64,000 nt of DNA from an uncultured Clostridia bacterium (GCA_944385905.1 CALWZA010000017.1:1-64000); one strand, 5' to 3'. Numbered from the stretch's first letter, positions 28,501 to 37,807 are shown. The notes: generated by a model from the letters alone, not told the origin. A program made the numbers and translations.

Positions 28501-28613
28501 CTGTTGCGGCAGTTTTGGTTTTAATCAGCGTTGCTCTTACGCTGTTTGCTGGAATTATTCCTTCAAGAAGCGCCGCCAAAAAAGACCCTGTTGTCGCTCT
28601 CAGAACTGAATAA
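25584..28613 (+). CDS. MacB/FtsX-type ABC transporter, ATPase fused to permease, with a very large ectodomain
   Basis: 1009 aa. The N-terminal ATPase (about 1-225) has [17 protein letters not shown] and ADEPTGALD of the LolD/MacB family. The permease has one transmembrane segment near 275-294, then an extracellular region of about 570 residues. Three more segments (about 870 to the end) sit in an FtsX-type domain with [17 protein letters not shown]. Proteins of this type act as mechanotransmitters in peptide resistance, efflux or lipoprotein handling rather than as simple importers. The ectodomain includes a Met/Gln-rich, probably helical part (about 690-775). The start at 25584 has AAAGGATGG upstream. 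No sensor kinase is adjacent, so its role is open. Confidence 0.85.
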   Translation: MLELKCIKKDYPAGDGTVHALKGIDLTFRKSEYVSVLGPSGCGKTTMLNIIGGLDQYTDGDLIINGVSTKDFSDRDWDSYRNHSVGFVFQSYNLISHQTILKNVELALSLSGVPKSERRARAVKALEDVGLKDQIRKKPSELSGGQMQRVAIARALVNNPDIILADEPTGALDTETSIQVLDILKEVAKDRLVIMVTHNPELAVKYSTRIIKMLDGKIIDDSAPLSDEEKAQERAAEADKNAQSAKKVKKSSMSLLTSFGLSINNLFTKKGRTALTSFAGSIGIIGIALIFAVSNGTTMYINAIQEDTLSSYPLTIEATHMDMGSFLETFISSAQSSHQHELDAVYTKPAVYNMINALNNMKTTENDLESFKKYIEHQRSDPNSASGLSDAVSGVQYSYNLDLLIYTKSIDGKIIRSDTQSLMQEIIMNNIGLDLSALMDIGSDSSTGSNSVMNMMFSGSGLSMSLWQEMLPGDNGMLINPLLEKQYDLVYGSWPNQYNEIVLVLDENNELDDITLYALGLKSEESINAIMEAAINKTELPVDTQKWSYEEICGMEFRTVLNSDCFSYDQSTGLYNDLRETDAGLQYLYDNAIPLKVSGIIRPNEDAISSMLYGSIGYTSALTEYIIEHSKNSQAVNAQLENPSTDIFSGLPFKSSTGSLTDQQKESDFRSYIADLDEKGKADAYVKIMSIPTDEQLSAAVSQAMENMTREDMEALMIQELTQQMGMSEEQVADYTASMSDEELTSLFTDIIAQQVRIQFASQVQQQLSSMSVSQLAQALDMSAPAYTTEQCAAYYDEVLEFSESNYDSNLLALGYINLEQPSAINLYASSFESKDVIEDAIEDYNNSLDDELSQIKYTDYVGLMMSSITSVINAITYVLIAFVAISLVVSSIMIGVITLISVQERTKEIGILRAIGASKRNVSSMFNAETVIIGFSSGILGIVVTYILCIPINAIIHSITGISGLSAYLPPAVAAVLVLISVALTLFAGIIPSRSAAKKDPVVALRTE

Positions 28614-28623
28614 CCGTTACTTT

Positions 28624-28657
28624 AAGCGGGATAAAGCGTTTGTTCTTTATCCCGCTT
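28624..28657 (+). terminator. Hairpin after the ABC transporter gene
   Basis: AAGCGGGATAAAG, 8-nt loop, CTTTATCCCGCTT: a 13-bp stem directly after the stop codon. The T tract is poor (ATTGATTG), so termination may be incomplete. Confidence 0.6.
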
Positions 28658-28690
28658 ATTGATTGCTAAAATATGTTTGGTCCTTTCTTG

Positions 28691-28719
28691 TTGCAACCGG
28701 TTTAAAAATATGATATAAT
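28691..28719 (+). promoter_or_regulatory. Promoter of the PHP / malic enzyme / TSCPD cluster
   Basis: -35 TTGCAA (28691-28696), 17-nt spacer, -10 TATAAT (28714-28719). Confidence 0.7.
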
Positions 28720-28746
28720 TAATTAGCTTATTTTTGGAGGTGCTGT

Positions 28747-29580
28747 ATGACAGCCGATTTACACTGCCACTCAACTTTTTCAGACGGTTCTCTCGGAATT
28801 GAGGAAATTATCGTTCAGGCAAAACGAACTCAGGTTGATTTTTTATCAATTACAGATCACGACTCGCTTTCTTCTTCAAGCCGGGCGAAAGTTCTTGGCG
28901 AGAGGCACGGCGTTCATATTATCCCAGGAGTTGAGCTTTCGGCTTGGGATAAAAAAAGAAACGCTAAGGTTCATATCCTCTGCTACGCTCCTCAAAAGCC
29001 GGAGCGTCTTGAAGGGCTTTGCCTTAAATCCTGCGCTATCAGAAAAGAGAGCGCTAAGGAAATGATTGAAAAGATAACAAGTCTCTACCCTATACCTATT
29101 CAGGCAATCCTCAAGTACTCGACAAGCTCCAAAAGTATTTTTAAACAGCACATAATGCGTGCGCTTGTTGATTACGGATACACGACCGAACTCTACGGTG
29201 AGCTTAACAATCAGCTTTTTAACCACACTGACGGCACATGCTATGTTGAGCATGAGTATCCGGATGTCAATTTCGTTTTGGATCTTATTCACTCTTCAAA
29301 AGGTATTGCAGTTATGGCTCATCCTAATTACTACAACAGCATTGAGCTTTTGGAAGAGCTTGCCGCCGCAAAAAAACTTGACGGAGTGGAAGCCGCTCAC
29401 TGGTCCAATTCAGAAGCGCAGGAGAATGAAATCAAGAATATTGCTGATAAATACGGTCTTATTGTTACCGGCGGCTCTGATTTTCACGGTCTTTACAATG
29501 AACAGCCTGCGCACATAGGATGCAAATCTACCGACAAGGAAAACATTGACAAGCTGTTTGCAAAAATCAAATCATTATAA
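28747..29580 (+). CDS. PHP-domain phosphoesterase (RNase AM / nucleoside bisphosphatase-like)
   Basis: Metal-dependent phosphoesterase of 277 aa, cytosolic. Metal-binding motifs appear in the usual order: DLHCHSTFSDGS (4-15), SITDHDS, GVELS, MAHPNYY and GGSDFHG. An inserted domain between GVELS and MAHP matches the YciV/TrpH layout, whose members act on 3',5'-nucleoside bisphosphates or short 5' RNA ends. Which of these applies cannot be decided here. The ribosome site is GGAGGT, 6 nt before the ATG. The malic enzyme gene follows 49 nt later. Confidence 0.8.
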   Translation: MTADLHCHSTFSDGSLGIEEIIVQAKRTQVDFLSITDHDSLSSSSRAKVLGERHGVHIIPGVELSAWDKKRNAKVHILCYAPQKPERLEGLCLKSCAIRKESAKEMIEKITSLYPIPIQAILKYSTSSKSIFKQHIMRALVDYGYTTELYGELNNQLFNHTDGTCYVEHEYPDVNFVLDLIHSSKGIAVMAHPNYYNSIELLEELAAAKKLDGVEAAHWSNSEAQENEIKNIADKYGLIVTGGSDFHGLYNEQPAHIGCKSTDKENIDKLFAKIKSL

Positions 29581-29629
29581 GGTTACTCTGCCAATTAGGC
29601 AAATTTTATCATAAAGGAACATATATAAT

Positions 29630-30802
29630 ATGGACATCATGCAATCCGCACTTAAAAAGCACTATGAATGGAAAGGAAAAATTGAGGTTATTTCCCGTGT
29701 CACAATCGATAGCCGTGAAATGCTCTCAAACGCGTATACTCCGGGAGTTGCAAAGCCGTGTCTTGAAATTCAGGCTGACCCTTCGCTCTCCTATGAGCTT
29801 ACCAGACGCGCTAACCTTGTAGCCGTTATTACCGACGGAACTGCTGTTCTCGGTCTCGGCGATATCGGCGGACTTGCCGGAATGCCGGTTATGGAAGGCA
29901 AATGCGCTTTGTTTAAGGAGTTTGCCGGAGTTGACGCTTTTCCTCTCTGCATTAAATCAAAGGATGTTGACGAAATCGTAAATACCATAGCTCTTATCGC
30001 TGACAGCTTCGGTGGCATTAATCTTGAGGACATATCGGCTCCGAGATGCTTTGAAATTGAACGAAAGCTTAAAGAGCGCCTCGATATTCCCGTTTTTCAC
30101 GACGACCAGCACGGTACGGCTATTGTTGTTGCCGCTGCGCTGACAAACGCCTGCAAAGTCGCAGAAAAGAAAATTTCTGACCTGACTGTCACAATAAACG
30201 GAGCAGGCTCAGCCGGTATTGCCATAGCGAAGCTTCTTCTTTCCTTGGGCGTGAAGGATATCATTCTCAACGACAAAAACGGCATTATCTGCGACGGAGA
30301 CAGCTCGCTGACTGACGCTCACGCCGAAACGGCGAAAATCACGAACAAGACTCACCGAACGGGCGGACTTGCTGAGGCTATAAGAGGCGCAGATGTTTTC
30401 ATCGGAGTTTCAAAGCCGAATCTCGTAACCGAAGACATGATAAAATCTATGAACGATAAGCCGATTGTTTTCGCCATGGCTAACCCGACCCCTGAAATCA
30501 TGCCTGACGTTGCATTAAAAGCCGGCGCTTTCATTGTCGGCACGGGACGAAGCGACTTCCCCAATCAGATTAACAACGTTGTCGCTTTCCCGGGAATTTT
30601 CAAAGGCGCTCTTGCGGTCAGAGCATCAGACATCAACGAAGAAATGAAGCTTGCCGCCGCAAAGGCTATTGCAGAATGCGTTTCAGACGACAAGCTTTGC
30701 GCTGAGTTTATTCTTCCGAACGCATTTGACAAATCTGTCGCCAATGCTGTTGCAGAAGCCGTCGCCGAAGCAGCAAGAAAATCAGGAGTAGCAAGAATTT
30801 AA
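29630..30802 (+). CDS. Malic enzyme (malate to pyruvate, NAD(P)-dependent)
   Basis: Oxidative decarboxylation of malate to pyruvate. The 390-aa size is that of the short bacterial form without a phosphotransacetylase-like tail. Visible active-site parts are Y36 in [11 protein letters not shown]91 in MEGKCALFK, the metal-binding [13 protein letters not shown] and [11 protein letters not shown], and the Rossmann loop [11 protein letters not shown]. It feeds pyruvate and reduced cofactor into a fermentative metabolism. The TSCPD gene follows after 15 nt, apparently in the same transcript. Cofactor preference is not judged. Confidence 0.92.
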   Translation: MDIMQSALKKHYEWKGKIEVISRVTIDSREMLSNAYTPGVAKPCLEIQADPSLSYELTRRANLVAVITDGTAVLGLGDIGGLAGMPVMEGKCALFKEFAGVDAFPLCIKSKDVDEIVNTIALIADSFGGINLEDISAPRCFEIERKLKERLDIPVFHDDQHGTAIVVAAALTNACKVAEKKISDLTVTINGAGSAGIAIAKLLLSLGVKDIILNDKNGIICDGDSSLTDAHAETAKITNKTHRTGGLAEAIRGADVFIGVSKPNLVTEDMIKSMNDKPIVFAMANPTPEIMPDVALKAGAFIVGTGRSDFPNQINNVVAFPGIFKGALAVRASDINEEMKLAAAKAIAECVSDDKLCAEFILPNAFDKSVANAVAEAVAEAARKSGVARI

Positions 30803-30817
30803 AAGGAGATTACTAAA

Positions 30818-31060
30818 ATGACCATAAACTACAAAACTCAGGGCACCTGCTCGAGACAAATTAATATTGAGGTTGAGAACGGAATTGTAAAATCTGTTCA
30901 GTTTATCGGAGGCTGCAACGGGAACACAAAAGGTATTTCACAGCTTGTCGCCGGAATGAAGGTTGAGGACGTAATTGCTAAACTCGAAGGCACAACGTGC
31001 GGATTTAAGGGCACCTCTTGTCCAGACCAACTTGCGAAAGCTCTTAAACAGGCTCTTTAA
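30818..31060 (+). CDS. TSCPD-domain small protein (TIGR03905 type)
   Basis: 80-aa protein with the pattern GTCSRQI, FIGGCNGNTKGI, LEGTTCGFKGTSCPDQLAKAL. The four conserved cysteines and the C-terminal TSCPDQ stretch define the TSCPD family; the domain also occurs at the end of some ribonucleotide reductases and may bind metal or nucleic acid. The function of stand-alone members is unknown to me. Good ribosome site AAGGAG. Last gene before a strong terminator. Confidence 0.8.
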   Translation: MTINYKTQGTCSRQINIEVENGIVKSVQFIGGCNGNTKGISQLVAGMKVEDVIAKLEGTTCGFKGTSCPDQLAKALKQAL

Positions 31061-31077
31061 TTGCTCAAACAAATAAT

Positions 31078-31115
31078 AAAAGCGATACACCGCGATTGCG
31101 GCTGTATCGCTTTTT
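31078..31115. terminator. Bidirectional terminator between the TSCPD gene and phoR
   Basis: AAAAGCGATACA, loop, TGTATCGCTTTTT: a stem of about 12 bp with A/T tracts on both sides, serving convergent genes. Confidence 0.85.
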
Positions 31116-31130
31116 ATATGCTTTCTAAAA

Positions 31131-32786
31131 CTATTTAGTAAATTTTACTGTTACAGTCGTTCCCTCACCCACAGCGCTTTTAAGCTCTACCCTTGCGTTG
31201 TGAATTTTCGCCGCATGTTTTACGATTGAAAGTCCGAGACCTGTTCCTCCGACCTCTTTTGACCTGCTTTTGTCAACACGGTAAAATCTCTCGAAAATCC
31301 TGCTTTGATGCTCGGGAGCGATTCCTATACCTGTATCGCTTACCGACAAAACCACATCGCCGCCGTCCTGCGCTACGGACACGGCAACTTTTCCTCCTTT
31401 GCGGTTATACTTAATCGCATTATCGCAAAGATTGTAAACAATGCCGTAGATAAGCTGATAGATACCGCTGACGACTGACGGCTCACCTGATAATTCCAGT
31501 GTTACGTTTTTCTGCTCTGCCTGTGATTTAAGACTTTCAACCACGCTGTTCGCAACCGCAAAGACATCTACAGGTTCTTTCTTTGAATAATCGGATGTTT
31601 CATCAAGGCGCGAAAGATTTATAATATCCTCGACGAGCTGAATCATACGCTGGGCTTCGGTGTGAATTTTTTTGGCAAACGGAATATAGTCCTCCTTCTT
31701 GACCATGCCGTTTGCCATCAGCTCAGCATATCCGGATATTGACTGCAGAGGCGTTTTAAGCTCATGCGATACATTTGCTGTAAACTCACGCCTTATTTGC
31801 TCGGCGTTTTCTCTTTCTGTAACGTCAAACAGCAAAAGCGCCGCGCCGGACACGGTGTTATCCGAAATAATAGGACTGGCGTCCACCTGATAGCTTCTGC
31901 CCTGCAAAACTATTATTTTTTCGGCGCTGACTCCTGTCATCGCTTTTTCCAAGACCACGTTTACCGAAAGATTTCGGCAAACCGTAACCATATCCTTGCC
32001 CAAGCAGTCGGACGGAGCTTCAAGAAGCTTTTTCGCAGTGCGGTTTATACTGAGTATCTGACTTTTTTGATTTAACAGCACTATTCCCTCGTTCATGCTT
32101 TCTATAACCGCGTTCAGCTCGTCCTTTTTGCTCTGAAGCTGCTCTGATTGTTTTTTAAGCTCTTTCTGCTGTGCGTCGATGCGTCTTAAAAGAGGAGACA
32201 GCTCATCATAGCCCTCGTTTTCAAGCGGTTCGTCAAGATTAAGCTTGTTGAGCGGATTGACTATTGACCTTGACAGACGGACTGCCAAAAATACCGAAAG
32301 AGCTACCGCGGCAAGTATTATTACGCATATCGGCTGAGACATTCCAAGCAAAAGCGCGAATACCGAGTTTTGCGATATTGACAGTCTTACTACAGTTCCG
32401 TCGCTGAGCCTTTCTGCACAGTACAGCAAATGCTGCATAAGCGTTGAGGAATAACGTCTGCTTTCGCCGTAGCCGTCTTTAAATGCGTCCTGAATTTCCT
32501 CTCGCTCAAGATGATTTTCCATTGAACCTGCGTCTGAGTCGCTGTCATAAAGCACTGTTCCGTCGGCGTTTATCCATGTAATTCTGTATTTTGATGTGTC
32601 AAGTCCTTCAAAATAGGTTTTGCCGACCAAGTCAACTCCTTGCGATACCAAATCAGTCTGAATCCTTAACTGTGCTTGCTGAGTATCGGAAAAGTAGTCG
32701 TATAACGCATACAAAAACAAAATTACCGAGGCGGCAAGCACTGAAACTGCGGCTAAACATACAGACCTGAAAATACGTTTCGTCAT
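31131..32786 (-). CDS. phoR: Phosphate sensor histidine kinase PhoR
   Basis: 551-aa membrane sensor kinase, partner of the PhoB next to it. Two transmembrane segments (about 7-30 and 145-167) enclose an extracytoplasmic domain. A HAMP-like linker and a PAS domain follow, then the H-box FTANVSHELKTPLQS and the ATPase motifs LCDNAIKYN, DTGIGIAPEHQSRIFERFYRVDKSR and GTGLGLSIVKH. The start at 32786 overlaps the phoB stop (ATGA) and has GGAGG upstream; the in-frame ATG at 32843 is inside phoB. Assignment to phosphate rests on the pst-phoU neighbours. Confidence 0.9.
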   Translation of the reverse strand: MTKRIFRSVCLAAVSVLAASVILFLYALYDYFSDTQQAQLRIQTDLVSQGVDLVGKTYFEGLDTSKYRITWINADGTVLYDSDSDAGSMENHLEREEIQDAFKDGYGESRRYSSTLMQHLLYCAERLSDGTVVRLSISQNSVFALLLGMSQPICVIILAAVALSVFLAVRLSRSIVNPLNKLNLDEPLENEGYDELSPLLRRIDAQQKELKKQSEQLQSKKDELNAVIESMNEGIVLLNQKSQILSINRTAKKLLEAPSDCLGKDMVTVCRNLSVNVVLEKAMTGVSAEKIIVLQGRSYQVDASPIISDNTVSGAALLLFDVTERENAEQIRREFTANVSHELKTPLQSISGYAELMANGMVKKEDYIPFAKKIHTEAQRMIQLVEDIINLSRLDETSDYSKKEPVDVFAVANSVVESLKSQAEQKNVTLELSGEPSVVSGIYQLIYGIVYNLCDNAIKYNRKGGKVAVSVAQDGGDVVLSVSDTGIGIAPEHQSRIFERFYRVDKSRSKEVGGTGLGLSIVKHAAKIHNARVELKSAVGEGTTVTVKFTK

Positions 32787-33457
32787 TGATCGCCCTCCAT
32801 CCTGTATCCGACTCCGCGAACGGTTTCTATGTATTCCCCGCACGCTCCGAGCTTTGTTCTGAGGGTTCCTATATGAACGTCAATTGTTCTTGTTTCGCCT
32901 ACATAATCAGAATCCCAAACCTTTTCAAGAAGCTGGTCACGGGTAAAAACTCTGCCCTGATTTTCCATGAACAGCCTCAGAAGCTCATACTCCTTGAGGG
33001 TAAGCTGTACCTTTTCACCGCCTACTGTTACGGTATGCTTTTGAGGATTCAGCTCAAGCCCTCCTATACAAAGCGTTTTTCCGCTGTCTTTAGATGTTGT
33101 TCGCCTTAAAACGGCTTTGATTCTCGATATCATTTCCATCATTCCGAAAGGCTTGGCAAGATAGTCGTCCGCTCCCAAATCAAGACCTATTACCTTATCA
33201 TACTCCGCGCCCTTCGCCGTTGACATTATGACGGGAATATCGGAAGTTGAGCTTTTTTGCCTGAGTTTCTTGAGAATTGTCAGTCCGTCTTCACCGGGCA
33301 GCATGATGTCAAGCATTATAAGCTGAGGCTTTTGCTCCTCAAGAGCCTGCCAAAGCTCTTCGCCGTTTGTAAATCCGGAAGCCTCAAAGCCGGAAGAATT
33401 AAGCGCGTATATCATTAAGTCACGGATACTTGAATCGTCTTCTACACAAAAAATCAT
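32783..33457 (-). CDS. phoB: Phosphate response regulator PhoB/PhoP (OmpR family)
   Basis: 224-aa two-domain regulator. The receiver has the acidic pocket EDD near the start, the phosphorylated Asp in MLDIMLPGEDG, then STAKG and KPFG. The C-terminal winged helix includes LTLKEYELLRLFMENQGRVFTR (in part) and RTIDVHIGTLRTKLG. Such regulators bind direct repeats about 11 bp apart; repeats of that kind occur at the pstS promoter and before the last gene of the window. phoB and phoR are the last genes of the pst transcript order. Confidence 0.9.
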   Translation of the reverse strand: MIFCVEDDSSIRDLMIYALNSSGFEASGFTNGEELWQALEEQKPQLIMLDIMLPGEDGLTILKKLRQKSSTSDIPVIMSTAKGAEYDKVIGLDLGADDYLAKPFGMMEMISRIKAVLRRTTSKDSGKTLCIGGLELNPQKHTVTVGGEKVQLTLKEYELLRLFMENQGRVFTRDQLLEKVWDSDYVGETRTIDVHIGTLRTKLGACGEYIETVRGVGYRMEGDQ

Positions 33458-33524
33458 ATTATTATGCGCCCTGCACCTGCAATGGCTCTCCCTTCGTCAA
33501 ATTTCAATTGCAATACAGTGAAAA

Positions 33525-34169
33525 TTACTCGCTTTCTCTGCTTCCCGTAATGGAAAAGAGAACCCAGTTCGCTATATTTACCGCATGGTCGCCTATTCGC
33601 TCAAAATACTTCGCTATCATCAGAAGGTCAAGCGCGTGTTCGCCGTCCGCTTCCGGCTTTGTAAGACTTTTGATAAGCATTTTTTTGACTTTATTAAAAT
33701 AGTCGTCCACAATATCGTCGTATGCGATTACCTCTCTTGCCAAAGTTTCGTCCTTTTTTACAAACGCATCGATACTGTCGGTGACCATTTTTATAACAGA
33801 CACTGCCATGTCATGAATATAAAGCGAATCGTCTGACGCAAATATATTCTCCATTGAGATAATTTCGGCTATATCGGCGGACTGATCCCCTATCCGCTCC
33901 ATATCCGTTACCATTTTCAGAGCTGAGGATACCACCCTCAAATCCCTTGCCACAGGCTGCTGCTGAAGCAAAAGCTTAAGACAAAGCCCCTCGATCTCTC
34001 TTTCCTTTTCATCTATCTGCACTGAAATTTCAGGCACATTGGCGGCAATTTCAAGGTCGCTGTTTACAAGGGCTTTTGCTGACAGAGCTATTGCGTTTTC
34101 GCAAAGCGCACCCATTTTTATCATTTCACTGTTTAACAACTCAAGCTGCTCGTCGAACTTTGAACGCAT
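33525..34169 (-). CDS. phoU: Phosphate signalling protein PhoU
   Basis: 214-aa all-helical protein with two PhoU three-helix repeats. It links the Pst transporter to PhoR and dampens phosphate uptake. The metal-binding E/D signatures of each repeat show as MERIGDQSADIAE and FERIGDHAVNIANW. Its ATG overlaps the pstB stop by 1 nt. Position between pstB and phoB is the common arrangement. Confidence 0.92.
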   Translation of the reverse strand: MRSKFDEQLELLNSEMIKMGALCENAIALSAKALVNSDLEIAANVPEISVQIDEKEREIEGLCLKLLLQQQPVARDLRVVSSALKMVTDMERIGDQSADIAEIISMENIFASDDSLYIHDMAVSVIKMVTDSIDAFVKKDETLAREVIAYDDIVDDYFNKVKKMLIKSLTKPEADGEHALDLLMIAKYFERIGDHAVNIANWVLFSITGSRESE

Positions 34170-34918
34170 TATCCGAACCTCCCCGTTATATAATCCTCTG
34201 TTCTCTTGTCCTTTGGCATTGAAAACATTTTTTCTGTATCATTAAATTCTACCATTTCTCCGAGAAGGAAAAACGCTGTTTTATCCGATATCCGCACCGC
34301 CTGCTGCATATTATGAGTAACTATGACAATAGTATACTGCTTTTTAAGTTCCATTGCAAGGTCTTCAACCTTCGCGGTGGAAATCGGGTCAAGAGCGCTT
34401 GTCGGCTCATCCATGAGCAAAACCTCAGGCTCAACCGCAAGCGCTCTTGCTATACAAAGCCTCTGCTGCTGTCCGCCTGACATTCCGAGAGCCGATTTTT
34501 TTAAACGGTCTTTTACCTCGTCCCATATTGCCGCATTTCTGAGCGAACGCTCAACAATATCGTCAAGCTTTGCTTTTGAACGTATTCCATGAGTTTTAGG
34601 ACCGTACGCAATGTTATCGTAAATGCTCATCGGAAACGGATTCGGTTTTTGAAATACCATACCCACCCTTTTTCTCAGCAGGTTTACGTCCATATCGCCG
34701 TATATATCCTCGTCGCCGAGCTTTATGCTTCCGACTATTTTGCACCCTTCAACCAAATCGTTCATTCTGTTGAGGCTTTTAAGCAGAGTCGATTTTCCGC
34801 ATCCGGACGGTCCTATGAGCGCCGTTATTTCATTTTCCGGTATATTCAAGCTGACCGATTTCAGAGCCTGAAAGCTGCCGTAGTATAAATCAAGATTTGA
34901 AACTGTCATTTTATCCAT
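34169..34918 (-). CDS. pstB: Phosphate ABC transporter ATP-binding protein
   Basis: 249 aa. Walker [11 protein letters not shown]-loop [14 protein letters not shown] (typical of PstB), signature MSGGQQQR, Walker [12 protein letters not shown] and switch VTHNMQQ. The ATG at 34918 overlaps the pstA end by 8 nt, with GGGGG about 11 nt upstream. A second ATG at 34909 is less likely. Confidence 0.95.
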   Translation of the reverse strand: MDKMTVSNLDLYYGSFQALKSVSLNIPENEITALIGPSGCGKSTLLKSLNRMNDLVEGCKIVGSIKLGDEDIYGDMDVNLLRKRVGMVFQKPNPFPMSIYDNIAYGPKTHGIRSKAKLDDIVERSLRNAAIWDEVKDRLKKSALGMSGGQQQRLCIARALAVEPEVLLMDEPTSALDPISTAKVEDLAMELKKQYTIVIVTHNMQQAVRISDKTAFFLLGEMVEFNDTEKMFSMPKDKRTEDYITGRFG

Positions 34919-35789
34919 TTTGAGCTTTTCCCCCTAACTTTCTTGCCAACAATTCCGAAATGGCGTTGATGATTATAACAAAAACAAGCAGTACAACAGC
35001 AGTCGCGTATGTTTGGTTTAGATAAATACCTTCGTCAGACAGCGCATACATATGAACGGCGAGAGTTCTGCTTGAGTTAAACACGCTTTTTACAATTGAG
35101 GGCACAGTTCCCGCGGTATAAATCAGCGCCGCCGACTCTCCAACTACTCTGCCTATTCCCAATATAATTCCTGACAGTATTCCGGGGACTGCTGTCGGAA
35201 GCACCACCTTAAACACAGTTCTGAGTCTGCCGGCGCCGAGACCAAAACTTCCCTCTCGGTAACTGTCCGGAACGGCAATTAAGGCTTCCTCTGTTGTTCT
35301 CATAATAAGCGGAAGTATCATTATCGCAAGAGTCAGAGAACCTGAAAGCAGCGACAGCCCAAATCCCAGAAATTTAACGAAAAACAACGAGCCGAACAAT
35401 CCGTATACAATTGAAGGTATTCCTGAAAGAGTTTCCGCAGTAACCCTAACCGCTCCTACAATTTTATTTCCCCTTTTAGCGTATTCGGTAAGGTATATTG
35501 CAGCCCCTATTCCTATCGGCACTGAGAAAAGCAGCGAGAGGAATATCATAAATAGAGTGTTTATTAAAGCCGGAAGCAGAGAAACATTATCAGTATTATA
35601 TTCCAAAGAAAACAAATCAAGCTTTATATACGGTATACCCTTAATAAGTATATAAGCGATTATGAATATAAGAGCTGTGACTGTTATAACAGCCGCAAGC
35701 ACAACAACTGAAAACAAAATGAGCGAAACGGGGTCTCGCTTAAACTCCTTCATCCTTCTTCTGATATCAGAAAGCTTAAAGCTTATCAC
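34911..35789 (-). CDS. pstA: Phosphate ABC transporter permease PstA
   Basis: 292-aa inner membrane permease with about six transmembrane segments. Its ATPase-docking loop reads [25 protein letters not shown]. The [15 protein letters not shown] stretch is a PstA/PstC hallmark. The start overlaps the pstC stop (ATGA), as expected for translational coupling of the two permease halves. Confidence 0.94.
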   Translation of the reverse strand: MISFKLSDIRRRMKEFKRDPVSLILFSVVVLAAVITVTALIFIIAYILIKGIPYIKLDLFSLEYNTDNVSLLPALINTLFMIFLSLLFSVPIGIGAAIYLTEYAKRGNKIVGAVRVTAETLSGIPSIVYGLFGSLFFVKFLGFGLSLLSGSLTLAIMILPLIMRTTEEALIAVPDSYREGSFGLGAGRLRTVFKVVLPTAVPGILSGIILGIGRVVGESAALIYTAGTVPSIVKSVFNSSRTLAVHMYALSDEGIYLNQTYATAVVLLVFVIIINAISELLARKLGGKAQNG

Positions 35790-36643
35790 TTACTGCTCCT
35801 CCTTTTCATCATTGAGAATGACAAATTGATGATAAGTATAAACACAAAAAGCACAACCGCCGTCGCAATCAGCGCTTCTCTGTGCATATCCGTCGCATAA
35901 CCCATTTCAAGAACTATATTTGTAGTCAGAGTTCTTACTCCTGAGGTTATGCTTTCGGGAAGCATAGGCTGATTTCCCGCAACCATCAATACCGCCATTG
36001 TTTCCCCTATCGCTCTGCCTATCCCAAGAACTACTCCTGCGAAAATTCCGCTTTTTGCCGCCGGCAAAACTGTGAAGAATACACTTCTTTCGTGCGATGC
36101 TCCGAGCGCAAGTCCTCCCTCGTAATAGCTCTGAGGAACCGCCCTTATTGACGCCTCAGAAACGCTTATTATTGTCGGAAGAATCATCAATCCCAAAAGC
36201 ACCGACGCTGTCAGCACACCCATACCTCTTCCGCTTCCGCCTATATTTTCCCGTACAAACGGAACCAGCACTACCAATCCGAAAAAGCCGTATACCACTG
36301 ACGGTATTCCTGCCATTAGATTTACAGCGGGCTTTATTACGGCATACAAAGGCTTTGGGCAAAACTTAGCCATGAATACCGCGCAGAGTATACCTATCGG
36401 TACTCCCAAAATCAAGGCGCCTGCCGTTACATATATCGACCCTACTATCATCGGAAAAATTCCGTAAAGGTTATTCGCCGGCTTCCATGTTGTTCCGAAC
36501 AAAAATTTAAGCGGACCGATTTCAGCTATCGCCGGTATTCCGCTTGTAAACAAGAACAAGCATATCAGTACAACCGCAGCAATTGAAACGCATGCTGTCA
36601 GCAGAAAAACAAATTTCATTATTATTTCTTTTAAGTTTTTCAT
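35786..36643 (-). CDS. pstC: Phosphate ABC transporter permease PstC
   Basis: 285 aa, six transmembrane segments. AGIPSVVYGFFGL and the docking loop PQSYYEGGLALGASHERSVFFTVLP match the family. The ribosome site GGAGAG is 7 nt before the ATG. It pairs with PstA to form the phosphate channel; a hairpin between pstS and pstC probably reduces its expression relative to the binding protein. Confidence 0.94.
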   Translation of the reverse strand: MKNLKEIIMKFVFLLTACVSIAAVVLICLFLFTSGIPAIAEIGPLKFLFGTTWKPANNLYGIFPMIVGSIYVTAGALILGVPIGILCAVFMAKFCPKPLYAVIKPAVNLMAGIPSVVYGFFGLVVLVPFVRENIGGSGRGMGVLTASVLLGLMILPTIISVSEASIRAVPQSYYEGGLALGASHERSVFFTVLPAAKSGIFAGVVLGIGRAIGETMAVLMVAGNQPMLPESITSGVRTLTTNIVLEMGYATDMHREALIATAVVLFVFILIINLSFSMMKRRSSK

Positions 36644-36663
36644 TATTTCTCTCCATATGCCGC

Positions 36664-36690
36664 AAAAGGCTGCGACCTCTAGTCACAGCC
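36664..36690 (-). terminator. Attenuating hairpin between pstS and pstC
   Basis: Minus strand GGCTGTGAC, 5-nt loop, GTCGCAGCC, TTTT: a 9-bp stem (one mismatch) with a short T tract. It would set higher pstS than pstCAB output. Confidence 0.6.
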
Positions 36691-36707
36691 CCACTGCGGT
36701 GATATCT

Positions 36708-37592
36708 TTATTCTCCGGTGACGTCGCTCCAAACTGTGCTTGCTCCGGTATATATGTTCATAACCTGCTCGCTTGTAAGATTGTCAATCGGATTTTCCTT
36801 GTTGACTATTACCGCTATGCCGTCCGTAGCAATTTGAGTTGGTATAAGCCCTTTTTCAAGCTCCGAATCCTTGACTGCTCTTGACGCCATTCCTATATCG
36901 CATGTTCCGTCAGCGGCGTCAGCCATTCCGGTTGAAGAATCGCTCTGCTGAACCTCAATTGTAACGTCAGGATTCTTGGCTATATACGCTTCTTTAAGCT
37001 TTTCCATTACGGGAGTTACTGAGCTGGAACCCGATACAACTATCTTTCCGCTCTTTCCAGAAGGCGTATAAGCTCCCGCGTCGGACACCTTGATATATCC
37101 GCTTTCTTCAATTACCGCCTGACCGTCGGCGCTGAGAATAAAATCTACAAAGTCCTGAGCGACTTCACTCAAGCCCTCCTTGACAGCTATATTGAACGGA
37201 CGGGCGATTTTATATGTTCCGTTGTTTATGTTTTCAACCGTCGGCTCTGCTCCGTCAATTTTCAATGCCTTAACCGTATCCTTCAGTGAGCCGAGCGATG
37301 TATATCCGATCGCGTAAAGGTCGCCAGACACTGTTGTTGTCATAACTGAGGTTGACTTTGTAACAATCGCGGACATTATAGTCATGTCTTCTTTCTCACC
37401 GCTTGCATTTTCCTGCTCAATTCCGAAAAGCTCTATAAACGCTCCGCGGGTTCCCGAACCATCTTCACGAGTTACTACTCCGATTGCTTCCGAATTTTTA
37501 AATCCTTCATCGCTTTCACCCGAACAGCCTGCAAATGCTGTCAAAACCATTGCCGCCGCCATTGCGGATACCATTAATTTTCTTACTTTCAT
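36708..37592 (-). CDS. pstS: Phosphate-binding lipoprotein PstS, apparently circularly permuted
   Basis: 294-aa surface lipoprotein (lipobox F-A-G-C, Cys23) that captures phosphate for PstCAB. The two halves are in reversed order compared with ordinary PstS. The REDGSGTR phosphate loop, normally mid-protein, is at 42-49 and is followed by the usual C-terminal half (AIGYTSLGSL, DFVDFILSADGQ). The usual N-terminal half then follows, starting GKIVVSGSSSVTP (182-194) and ending at VWSDVTGE. All phosphate-binding loops are present, so it should work. The start at 37592 has AAGGAG 9 nt upstream. First gene of the pst operon. Confidence 0.92.
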   Translation of the reverse strand: MKVRKLMVSAMAAAMVLTAFAGCSGESDEGFKNSEAIGVVTREDGSGTRGAFIELFGIEQENASGEKEDMTIMSAIVTKSTSVMTTTVSGDLYAIGYTSLGSLKDTVKALKIDGAEPTVENINNGTYKIARPFNIAVKEGLSEVAQDFVDFILSADGQAVIEESGYIKVSDAGAYTPSGKSGKIVVSGSSSVTPVMEKLKEAYIAKNPDVTIEVQQSDSSTGMADAADGTCDIGMASRAVKDSELEKGLIPTQIATDGIAVIVNKENPIDNLTSEQVMNIYTGASTVWSDVTGE

Positions 37593-37645
37593 ATGCAATT
37601 TCTCCTTTTGCATCTCTTACTATAATCTTTCTTGATTACATGTTA

Positions 37646-37675
37646 ATAATACATTCCAATAATCAATTTTGTTAT
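37646..37675 (-). promoter_or_regulatory. Promoter of the pst-pho operon
   Basis: Minus-strand weak -35 ATAACA (37675-37670), 18-nt spacer, -10 TATTAT (37651-37646). A poor -35 is usual for promoters activated by a PhoB-type regulator. Confidence 0.5.
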
Positions 37676-37683
37676 CGTATTAT

Positions 37684-37700
37684 TGTAAAATCCGTGTAAA
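37684..37700 (-). promoter_or_regulatory. Pho-box-like direct repeats upstream of pstS
   Basis: Minus strand TTTACA-CGGAT-TTTACA: two TTTACA units exactly 11 bp apart, just upstream of the -35. The spacing and sequence agree with Firmicute PhoP/PhoB sites (TTNACA, N5 repeats). Likely bound by the PhoB of this locus. Confidence 0.6.
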
Positions 37701-37759
37701 GTTGAATATTAAGCGGTTTTTCGGGCATTGCAACGATTAACTTAATAATTTTACAAAAG

Positions 37760-37807
37760 AAATACCGCTGTCTGCCTTTTTAAATCAAAGGATAAACAGC
37801 GGCATTT
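37760..37807 (-). terminator. Terminator of the ATP synthase operon
   Basis: Minus strand AAATGCCGCTGT, long loop, ACAGCGGTATTT then CTTTTG, 17 nt after the epsilon-subunit stop codon. Confidence 0.7.
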
